A DNA stretch of 64,000 nucleotides from Microbispora sp. ZYX-F-249 (GTDB lineage Bacteria; Actinomycetota; Actinomycetes; Streptosporangiales; Streptosporangiaceae), in the NCBI RefSeq assembly GCF_039649665.1, contig NZ_JBDJAW010000023.1, positions 62,001-126,000 on the forward strand. The letters run 5' to 3'. The notes beneath the pieces were generated by a model. That model ran no database searches. It saw nothing but the letters and a program-made list of their open reading frames with translations, and was not told the DNA's origin. Positions 23,766 through 30,706 of this stretch are shown here, in pieces. Position 1 is the first letter of the stretch. Every line of letters begins with the position of its first letter. The position numbers were made by a program, and so were the translations under genes.

Positions 23766-25426
23766 CGGCGCTCTCCTTCCGCCACGCACTCCACGCCGAG
23801 CGGGTTCGGGACGGGCACGTATCCGGCGGCCCGGTCGGCCGCCCTCGCCCAGCGCACGCCCAGGTTGGCCTTGGCCGGCAGCGGCGCCCCGGCCAGCAGC
23901 CGCGTCAGCGGTCCGGCCGGGCCGGGAGCGTGGTCCTCCACATAGCGGCGCAAAGTCGCACGGGCGGCCGCCCACAACGCGCGCAGAACGCCGTCGGCCG
24001 TGTCAGCCACTGTGTCTGCCGCCGTGCCGCCGACCGTGTCAGCCACCGTGTCAGCCGCCGTGGCGGCGACCTCCGCCAGGTGGTTGACGAACAGGCAGTA
24101 GGCGACCCGGTCCCAGCCGCGCGCGGCGTCGTACGACAGGGGGCCCGCCACCGCGCCCGGCAGGCCGGTCAGGTCGTGCCGGCCGGCGACGAGCTTGGTG
24201 CCCTCCAGGTCGCGGAAGACCGCCTCGACGGGCCATCCGCCGGAGTCGAAGCCCACCAGCACGTTCTGCACGTGCGCTTCGAGCGCGACGCCGTGGCGGA
24301 AGAAGGCGTCGAGCACGGGATACGCCACGCGCTCGACGTAGGCCTCCCACCACGCGACCGGGTCGGCCGCCCGGCGGGCCAGGACGGCCTCGGGGACGCC
24401 GTCCGCGCCGGCGGCCAGGGCGCCGGCGAGGACCGGCGTGGTCCCCGGCCCGCACACCGCCCACGGACCGGTACGGACGATCACCCCGAGCCCTTCGAGC
24501 AGCCGGGTGCCGAGGGCGGCCGATCGGTAGCCGGGCTCCGGCAGCCACCGCGTGCCGGGGAAGCGGCGGGCCAGCCCGTCGAAGACGGGCCCGAGCCGCC
24601 GGGTCAGCTCGACCGCGCCGGACAGCTCGTACCACGCGTTCTTCCGCACGCAGTTGGTGATCCGCACGTCCAGGCTGAACTTCAGGCACATGCCGGTGCC
24701 CGGGTCGTAGACCGTCCTGACCGACGACGTGGGCACGACCGCGCGGGGGCCGGGCCCGAGGTCGGCGAGCCGCCCGTCCGCGAGCGGCCCGCGCAGGTCG
24801 GCGGCGAGCAGATCGAGCTGCCAAGGGTGGGCGGGCAGCACGACGTACCCCTCCGGCGCGCCGCCGAACGCGTCGAGCGCCGTCGTGTCGCCCTCCTGGG
24901 CCACCAGGTCGGCGCGTACGCCGAGCAGCCGCGGGGCGAACCGCGCGTGCGTCTCCGGCGCGTAGTCCAGCCAGCCGTCGCCCTCGCGGGCCTTCGGCGC
25001 CGGGTGGAACGGGTGCCCGGCCACCAGCGCCTGCTCGGAGGCGAGCCATGGATCGGCGGGCGGGACGGCCCGCGCGCGGGCGGCGAGGATCGCCGCGACC
25101 GCCTCGCGCCCCGCGCGGACCTGGGCGGCGAACTCCTCGTTGCCGCCGTCCAGCTCCCGTTCCACCAGCGCGACGAGCGAGGGCAGGTCCAGGGGCCGCC
25201 ACCGCCCCTCCGCCAGCTGCTCGGGCGGGCCGTCGAAGCGCAGCGCGATGCCGCCGCGGACGCGTACGCGCACGGGCGTGCCCGCCACGCGCAGCGTCAG
25301 GTGGGGCCCGGCCGCGCGCACGTCGCCGCGCGGGCCGCCGACCTCGCGCAGCCAGCAGCGCAGCAGTGCCCCGAGCGCCGCCTCCTCGGCCGGGGCGGCG
25401 TGCGGGTCCAGCAGGAGGCCTTCCAT
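23762..25426 (-). CDS. IucA/IucC family NIS siderophore synthetase, second copy
   Basis: 554 aa from ATG 25426. NIS synthetases adenylate a citrate or other carboxylate and condense it with an amine or alcohol. Motifs are LPAHPWQLDLL, TSSVRTVY (nucleotide binding), CLKFSLDVRITNCVRKNA, ALEAHVQNVLVGF and VEAVFRDLEG in the FhuF-like C-terminal part. It starts 4 nt downstream of the other synthetase's stop. Near the C-terminus (about residues 455-478) the protein contains a low-complexity insertion, TAADTVADTVGGTAADTVAD, encoded by imperfect 12-bp repeats (about 23995-24062) and absent from the usual family pattern. Probable PvsD or PvsB counterpart. Confidence 0.87.
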   Translation of the reverse strand: MEGLLLDPHAAPAEEAALGALLRCWLREVGGPRGDVRAAGPHLTLRVAGTPVRVRVRGGIALRFDGPPEQLAEGRWRPLDLPSLVALVERELDGGNEEFAAQVRAGREAVAAILAARARAVPPADPWLASEQALVAGHPFHPAPKAREGDGWLDYAPETHARFAPRLLGVRADLVAQEGDTTALDAFGGAPEGYVVLPAHPWQLDLLAADLRGPLADGRLADLGPGPRAVVPTSSVRTVYDPGTGMCLKFSLDVRITNCVRKNAWYELSGAVELTRRLGPVFDGLARRFPGTRWLPEPGYRSAALGTRLLEGLGVIVRTGPWAVCGPGTTPVLAGALAAGADGVPEAVLARRAADPVAWWEAYVERVAYPVLDAFFRHGVALEAHVQNVLVGFDSGGWPVEAVFRDLEGTKLVAGRHDLTGLPGAVAGPLSYDAARGWDRVAYCLFVNHLAEVAATAADTVADTVGGTAADTVADTADGVLRALWAAARATLRRYVEDHAPGPAGPLTRLLAGAPLPAKANLGVRWARAADRAAGYVPVPNPLGVECVAEGERR

Positions 25427-25429
25427 GGC

Positions 25430-27037
25430 TCAGGCACCCCTCAGATAGTTGGGGCCGGTCGTGCCGTAGAACTTGTTCACGTCCGCGGCCCCGGTGCGGT
25501 CCTTGGCCACGAGCGTCCCCGCGACGACCATCGACTTGCCGGTGAGCCGGGCGGCGTCCAGCGTGCGGGCCCGCAGCAGCCGGGCCATCGGGTCGTCCCC
25601 GTACGGCTCGAGCGCGGCCCGCAGGGCCCGGGCGACCAGCGTGGCGCCGGAGCCGGGCAGCGCGCCGTGGGCCACGGCCATGGCGGCCAGATGCAGGGTG
25701 ATCGTCACGAAGAGGTCGGCGAGCGCGTACGGGTCGTCGGTCAGCATGCGCTCGTCGCCGAAGCCGGGCGCCTCGATGCCCGCCGCGTGCAGCCGGCCCG
25801 GCGAGGCCAGCAGCCCGTCGTCGTCCTTGACCAGCAGCCGCATGGGCCCGTCCCCGAACAGCAGCGCCAGGTTCTGCTGGTGGGCCTCCAGCGCGACGCC
25901 GTACCGGACGAAGAGCGTGACGTTCCACTCCAGCAGCACCGCGAGGTAGTCGCGCAGCAACGCCTCCGCGTCGCCGCCGTGATGCCGCTCGGCCACCTCG
26001 TGCAGGACGAGCCGCCCATCCGCGTCCGGGAGCGGCGCGAGCAGGGCCGCGACCGGCACGATCTCGCCTTCGGGCAACCGGCGGACGAGCCAGCCCAGGT
26101 ATTCGTGCTCCGCGTGCCCGTAGGTCTGCTCGTCGGCGAGCGCGACGCGCAGGCCGGGCTCGCGCGCCAGGATCCGGCGCAGCAGCGACTCGGCCAGGGC
26201 GCCGTCTCTCAACGTGCCCGGTCTGATCGACCGGCGGTTGCGCAGGCCCAGCGTGCTGGCCGCCAGCGGCACCTTGAGGTGGACGCGCTCGCCGACCTCG
26301 ACCGTACGGGTGGACAGGGTCGGCCGCACGGCCAGGTACGGCTCCCGCCCGGGGACCAGGCCGGGCAGCCCGGCCACCAGCGGCTCCGTCAGCGGGTGGA
26401 CGGGGAAGAGCACGTGCGTGCGGGCCAGATCGGACGGCAGCCCGGCGTCCCCGGGCACGGGCCACCAGCCCGGCAGGTCCGGCCGGGAGAGCGTCACCCG
26501 CTCGCGCGGCGCCGCCGTCCACCGCATGAGGAACTCGGGGGCGAACTCCGGGGCGTGCGCCGCCAGGCCGGCCGGGGAGACCCCCAGGCGGCAGCGGGCC
26601 GTCGGATAGAGCGGATGGTCCACCGCGGCGGCCAGCGACTCGTACCGGATGAGGCCGTGACGCCCGCGCAGCCGCCGGGCCACCTCGCCGCGCATGCGGT
26701 GATGGGTCTCCAGGGCCGTGAGGGCCTCGTCGCACTCCCGCTCGAAGGCGGCGACCCCGTCCGCGTCGGCGGGGTGGGCGACGGCCTCCAGCGTCTCCAG
26801 CACCTCCGCCAGGCGCAGGCGCTCGTGCGGCGCGGTCGCGAAGTCCTGGAACGGGTCGCCCGCCGCGAGGCCGACCCGCCGTCCGGATGCGAGGACGATC
26901 GCGACCCCGTCCCTGTCGTGGGTGACCCTGGCGGAGATCCCGGCGTAGTCCTCCCGCAGCAGCGCGTTCAGCACCCGCGCGGCCAGGTAGTGCTCCCGGT
27001 CCGTGACCTTGCGGTGATCGCGAGCCGCCCGGATCAT
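25430..27037 (-). CDS. IucA/IucC family NIS siderophore synthetase, first copy
   Basis: 535 aa from ATG 27037, which overlaps the ATP-grasp stop (27034-27036). Family blocks are FPVHPLTEPLV, RPTLSTRTVEV, HLKVPLAASTLGLRNRRSI and ALEAHQQNLALLFGDG followed by RLLVKDDDG. The HPxH and KVPLAAS segments bind ATP and the carboxylate. The N-terminal 120 residues resemble other PvsB/SbnC-type enzymes. Two synthetases acting in sequence imply two amide or ester bonds on a citrate core. The reading frame is open beyond 27037, but coding belongs to the ATP-grasp gene there. Confidence 0.87.
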   Translation of the reverse strand: MIRAARDHRKVTDREHYLAARVLNALLREDYAGISARVTHDRDGVAIVLASGRRVGLAAGDPFQDFATAPHERLRLAEVLETLEAVAHPADADGVAAFERECDEALTALETHHRMRGEVARRLRGRHGLIRYESLAAAVDHPLYPTARCRLGVSPAGLAAHAPEFAPEFLMRWTAAPRERVTLSRPDLPGWWPVPGDAGLPSDLARTHVLFPVHPLTEPLVAGLPGLVPGREPYLAVRPTLSTRTVEVGERVHLKVPLAASTLGLRNRRSIRPGTLRDGALAESLLRRILAREPGLRVALADEQTYGHAEHEYLGWLVRRLPEGEIVPVAALLAPLPDADGRLVLHEVAERHHGGDAEALLRDYLAVLLEWNVTLFVRYGVALEAHQQNLALLFGDGPMRLLVKDDDGLLASPGRLHAAGIEAPGFGDERMLTDDPYALADLFVTITLHLAAMAVAHGALPGSGATLVARALRAALEPYGDDPMARLLRARTLDAARLTGKSMVVAGTLVAKDRTGAADVNKFYGTTGPNYLRGA

Positions 27038-28197
27038 GTGAGCACCCAAGGATGCTCCTTCTTGAAGGCGTCGATGGCGGCGTCGACGCTCGCGCGGTCC
27101 GGGCCGGCGGCGCGGAGCAGGCCGAGGTAGTCGCGGTTGGTCCCCGTCACCTCGACATGATCGCCGATCCCGCGCAGTGCCCGGTGCCACAGCCGCACGC
27201 CGCCGTCCGTGTGAGGCGGGCAGAGGTCCGGTGGCGCGGCGGTCACCGTGCCGGACCGCTCGGCCACGAGGCTGACCACGGACCCGTACGCGGCGCGAAG
27301 GGCGTCGAAGTCGAAGGCGGAGAGCGGTTCGCCCGCGTGGACGCGCAGGATCCACTGGTGCAGGGGCACGCCGAGGAGGTCCGCCAGCAGGAAGTCGCAG
27401 TTGTCGCCGATCAGCCGATAGTTGATCTCGATGACGCGGGGGCCGTCCCGGGTCACGGCGTACTCGGTGTGGCACATCCCGAAGCCGACCCCCGCCGCGT
27501 CGAGCGCCGCGGTCAGGTGGGGCAGGTGGTCCGCGTCCGGAGGCCGCCAGTCGAGGCGCTCCTCGACGAAGTGCGGCAGCGGGCCGAGCGTGGTGGCGAA
27601 CCCGCCGACGACCCGCCGGGAGGCGCCGTCGCCCAGCGTCTCCAGCGTGCGGAGCGGCCCTGCGAGGAACTCCTCCGCGACCAGGACCTCCTCCGGGCGC
27701 CGCCGCCTGATCGCCGCGACGGCGTCGGCCAGCGCCTGCCGCCCGTCCACCAGCACGACGTCCTCGCTGGCCACGCCCAGCGCGGGCTTGACCACGACCG
27801 GGTACGGCAGGGCCTCGGGGAGGTCCGCGCCGGGAGGGATCCGTACGGTCCTGACCGGTTCGACGGCGGCGAGGGCGCGGCGGGTCAGCGCCTTGTTCTT
27901 GGCGGTGACGCAGGCCCGCCAGTCCTTGCCGGGCAGGCCGAAATACTCGGCGGCGAGCGCGGTGGCGGCCTGCAGGTGGTCGGAGTTGGAGAAGATCACA
28001 TCCGGCCGGTGATGGGCGGCCACCGCGTCGATGACGGCCCGGGCGTCGCGGACGTCCGCCGCCACGACGTCGTGCCCCGGATACCGATCAGGCTGGTCGG
28101 TGAGTATCGTCACGTCCCAGCCCAGCGCGGCCGCGGCGGGAAGGAACCCGCCGGTCACCGAATCGGTCGGGTTGAGCGTGGTGAGGTACAGCCGCAC
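27034..28197 (-). CDS. ATP-grasp ligase, siderophore operon (PvsA-like)
   Basis: 387 aa from GTG 28197, with GGAGGG directly upstream on the minus strand. The ATP-grasp core is recognisable: KNKALTRRAL, PYPVVVKPALGVASEDVVLV (ATP-binding Lys), EVLVAEEFLAGP, and the metal-binding GPRVIEINYRLIGDN. ATP-grasp enzymes join a carboxylate to an amine through an acylphosphate. PvsA, the homologous position in vibrioferrin operons, is an ATP-grasp of this type. It is the first gene behind the iron box, followed without gaps by the two synthetases and the decarboxylase. No exporter (PvsC-type MFS) is present in the window. Confidence 0.8.
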   Translation of the reverse strand: MRLYLTTLNPTDSVTGGFLPAAAALGWDVTILTDQPDRYPGHDVVAADVRDARAVIDAVAAHHRPDVIFSNSDHLQAATALAAEYFGLPGKDWRACVTAKNKALTRRALAAVEPVRTVRIPPGADLPEALPYPVVVKPALGVASEDVVLVDGRQALADAVAAIRRRRPEEVLVAEEFLAGPLRTLETLGDGASRRVVGGFATTLGPLPHFVEERLDWRPPDADHLPHLTAALDAAGVGFGMCHTEYAVTRDGPRVIEINYRLIGDNCDFLLADLLGVPLHQWILRVHAGEPLSAFDFDALRAAYGSVVSLVAERSGTVTAAPPDLCPPHTDGGVRLWHRALRGIGDHVEVTGTNRDYLGLLRAAGPDRASVDAAIDAFKKEHPWVLT

Positions 28198-28206
28198 CGG
28201 CCCTCC

Positions 28207-28225
28207 ATAGGTAAGGCTAACCTAA
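28207..28225 (-). promoter_or_regulatory. IdeR/DtxR-type iron box controlling the siderophore operon
   Basis: On the minus strand the 19-mer TTAGGTTAGCCTTACCTAT matches the actinobacterial iron-box consensus TTAGGTTAGGCTAACCTAA at 16 of 19 positions. It lies directly before the GGAGGG ribosome site of the ATP-grasp gene and downstream of a TAGGAT -10-like hexamer (minus strand), so Fe(II)-loaded repressor would block early transcription. The operon should be expressed under iron limitation. Confidence 0.9.
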
Positions 28226-28318
28226 GTGAGAGCATCCTAGTCCCGACGTCGATCATTTGACGGGCGAACGCCACGGGAGGGGAGATTGCCGGGGCGGCGC
28301 CGGTGGAAGGATGACGGC

Positions 28319-29239
28319 GTGGAAATCGCGGACGGACTGCTCGGCCCCCTGCTCCTGGCGAGGAGCGCCATCGACCGCTCGGCGGCCCTGCGTGGCGACG
28401 AGGAATGGCTGCGGAACGCGTGGGAGGCGGACAAGACGAGAGTCTTCCTCATCCACGACGGCCGCACGCTGGTGCGCCGCTTCAGCGACGGGGCGGCCCT
28501 GATGCTCACCTCGCCGGCCGAGGCGCCGGAGGGCACGCGTTACCTGCTGGGCGTGGACGAGGACGGCGTGGCCTACTTCGCGGTCAACGCCCCCCTACCC
28601 GAGCCCATCCAGAGCACCGGCGACGCCGCGGGCCTCAGGGAGGCCGCGGTGCTGCTCGACGACCGCGACGCGGGGCTGCTCGTCTACGCGGTGGCCCTGG
28701 AGGCGTGGCACGCGAGCCACGAGTACTGCCCGCGGTGCGGCAGCCGTACGGACGTCACCGCGTCGGGCCACATGCGGGTGTGCCCGCGGGACGGCAGTCA
28801 GCACTTCCCGCGCGTCGACCCCGCGGTGATCATGCTGGTGCACGACGACGAGGGCCGGATCCTGCTGGCGCGCGGCCCGCAATGGCCGCAAGGCCGGATG
28901 TCGGTGCTCGCCGGGTTCGTCGAGCCGGGGGAGTCGCTGGAGCACGCCGTGGTCCGCGAGGTCCTGGAGGAGGTGGGCGTCGCCGTCACCGCGCCGCGTT
29001 ACCTCGGCAGCCAGCCCTGGCCGTTCCCGCGCAGCCTGATGCTGGGCTTCTTCGCCCGCGCCGTCACCACCGACCTGCGCCCCGACCGGGAGGAGATCGC
29101 CGAGGCCCGCTGGCTGTCCCGGGAGGAGCTGGAGATCCAGGTGCGCTCGGGCGAGCTGGTCCTGCCCGGCCAGGTCTCGATCGCCCGGCGGCTGATCGAG
29201 ACCTGGTACGGCGCGCCGATCCCCGACACCGGCTGGTGA
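28319..29239 (+). CDS. nudC: NAD(+) diphosphatase / RNA-deNADding Nudix enzyme
   Basis: 306 aa from GTG 28319, with GGAAGG upstream. NudC cleaves NAD(H) to NMN and AMP and removes NAD caps from RNA. The Nudix box GFVEPGESLEHAVVREVLEE is complete, followed by the NudC-specific SQPWPFPRSLMLGF. The zinc ribbon is CPRCG ... CPRDG: three cysteines are present, but the fourth is Asp, so zinc binding may use another ligand or be weakened. The neighbouring mycoredoxin and uvrD2 repeat the mycobacterial order. It is divergent from the siderophore operon and converges with mycoredoxin. Confidence 0.93.
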   Translation: MEIADGLLGPLLLARSAIDRSAALRGDEEWLRNAWEADKTRVFLIHDGRTLVRRFSDGAALMLTSPAEAPEGTRYLLGVDEDGVAYFAVNAPLPEPIQSTGDAAGLREAAVLLDDRDAGLLVYAVALEAWHASHEYCPRCGSRTDVTASGHMRVCPRDGSQHFPRVDPAVIMLVHDDEGRILLARGPQWPQGRMSVLAGFVEPGESLEHAVVREVLEEVGVAVTAPRYLGSQPWPFPRSLMLGFFARAVTTDLRPDREEIAEARWLSREELEIQVRSGELVLPGQVSIARRLIETWYGAPIPDTGW

Positions 29240-29259
29240 TCCCAGCGGCGCCGGCGATC

Positions 29260-29499
29260 TCAGCAGGTGCCTGCGAGGTGCCGTTTCACCTCGGCGACCG
29301 AGGGGTTGGTCATGGTGTGGCAGTCCGCGACCACGGTGGGAACGACCTGGTTGCCGTTGTTCACGCTGGCGACGAACTCGGCGGCGTCGGGGTGACGCTC
29401 GATGTCGACCTCGCTGAAGGGGATGCCCTCCCGCGTGAGCTGGCCCTTGAGCCGCTTGCAGGGCCCGCACCAGCTCGTGGTGTAAACCGTCAGCGCCAT
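29260..29499 (-). CDS. Mycoredoxin / glutaredoxin-like protein
   Basis: 79 aa thioredoxin-fold protein with redox motif CGPC (Cys11-Cys14), the cis-proline segment VVPTVV and an acidic helix (ERHPDAAEF). Mycoredoxin reduces mycothiol-protein mixed disulfides in actinobacteria. The best-known Mrx1 proteins carry CGYC, whereas this one has the thioredoxin-like CGPC. Position next to nudC and uvrD2 supports the mycoredoxin assignment. The last residue is a third Cys. Its start is at 29499 on the minus strand. Confidence 0.85.
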   Translation of the reverse strand: MALTVYTTSWCGPCKRLKGQLTREGIPFSEVDIERHPDAAEFVASVNNGNQVVPTVVADCHTMTNPSVAEVKRHLAGTC

Positions 29500-29575
29500 C
29501 TGTCGTCCCTTCCGTACGCATCGGTGTTGCCGAGAGCAGTCATGGCAACATCGCCGGCGCGCCGGGTGTTCCCGC

Positions 29576-30634
29576 CTACCGCTGAGGCGGGGACACGGCG
29601 GGCGACGCGGCGGGCGACGCGGCGGGCGGCGCGACGCGCCCCAGCCTGGCGACGATCCACGCCTGGACGGTCTCGGCGACCCCCGGCTCCCGGTACAGCG
29701 GCGCGCTGTGCTGGGTGCCCGCCATCGTCTTGACGACCATCGGAACCCCGACGGTCTGCAGCGACTCCTTGAGCATCTCGCTCTGGTACGGCGGGACGAA
29801 CTCCTCCGACGAGTGGATGGTGAGCATGGGCGGGTCGCCGGCCGAGGCGTGGAACGGCACCTCCATGCTCGACCAGACGCGCGGGCACTTGGCGGGCAGG
29901 CAGCCGCCGGCCAGCTTGATGGCCGCCTTGCGCAGCTTCTGCTGCTCCTTGCTGCCGAACGCGCTGCCGTCCGCGAACGCCGACAGCGGCGAGACGGGCG
30001 GGGAGATCCCGACGACCCCGCGCAGGCCCGGCCGGCCGTCGCCGTACGCGCCGACGGCGGTGGCGAGGTGGCCGCCGGCGGAGAAGCCGAGCAGCACGTA
30101 GCGGCTGGGATCGGCGTTGAACATCGCCGCGTGCCTGCGCACGGCGTTGACGGCGGACATGACGTCGGTGCGCTGGGCCGGCCAGGCCGCGTCGCCCGAC
30201 AGGCGGTAGTCGAGGTTGACGACGGTGTAGCCGAGATCGGAGTAGCTGCGGGTGATCGAGGTCATGTACTTCTTGTCGCCGCCGGACCACCAGCCACCGT
30301 GGATCACGAACACGATCGGGCGCCGCGGACCGGCGGTGTGCCACCACACGTCCATGATCTGGCGCGCGTGCGAGCCGTACGCGTAGGTGCGGACCCTCGG
30401 GCCGGACGGCGAGGCCGTCGGTGTGGCCGGCGGTGTGGCCCGCGACGAGGAGGAGGCCGACGGGGACGGCGAGGGCGACGGGCTCGCGGAGGTCGTGGGG
30501 GACGGAGCGGGGGAAGCGGAGGGGCGGCGGACGGGATCGCCCGCCGAGGCCGCCCGGGCGGCGGGCGGGGTGAGCATGAGGGTGGCGAGGGCGGCGGCGC
30601 CCATGCCTAAAGCAGTTCGGACCGCGGTGGCCAC
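29576..30634 (-). CDS. Secreted alpha/beta-hydrolase (esterase)
   Basis: 352 aa from GTG 30634 on the minus strand, with GGGGAGG 8 nt upstream; ATG 30604 is an alternative. The signal peptide (about 1-28, AARA-AS) is followed by a Ser/Pro/Thr-rich spacer (38-79), as in wall-associated enzymes. The catalytic domain has the oxyanion motif HGGWWSGGD (112-120), nucleophile Ser185 in GFSAGGH, a DPPMLTIHSSEE segment supplying the Asp/Glu region, and His in GTQHSAPLY. It most resembles the BD-FAE/carboxylesterase group. The C-terminal tail ends in Ala/Ser/Pro repeats. The frame is open for 3 kb upstream, but that is antisense to uvrD2. Confidence 0.8.
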   Translation of the reverse strand: MATAVRTALGMGAAALATLMLTPPAARAASAGDPVRRPSASPAPSPTTSASPSPSPSPSASSSSRATPPATPTASPSGPRVRTYAYGSHARQIMDVWWHTAGPRRPIVFVIHGGWWSGGDKKYMTSITRSYSDLGYTVVNLDYRLSGDAAWPAQRTDVMSAVNAVRRHAAMFNADPSRYVLLGFSAGGHLATAVGAYGDGRPGLRGVVGISPPVSPLSAFADGSAFGSKEQQKLRKAAIKLAGGCLPAKCPRVWSSMEVPFHASAGDPPMLTIHSSEEFVPPYQSEMLKESLQTVGVPMVVKTMAGTQHSAPLYREPGVAETVQAWIVARLGRVAPPAASPAASPAVSPPQR

Positions 30635-30706
30635 GGCGTGTTCCTCCCCGATGTAGCGTCGTGCGCCGACCGGTCGCCGGGACACGCTCGGTCGGCTGCT
30701 GGAAGG

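Noticed and set aside
23930-27130. 1066-codon plus-strand frame across the siderophore synthetases
   Set aside because: The minus-strand genes have diagnostic NIS motifs and an iron box; the plus-strand frame is Arg/Gly/Gln filler spanning two genes.
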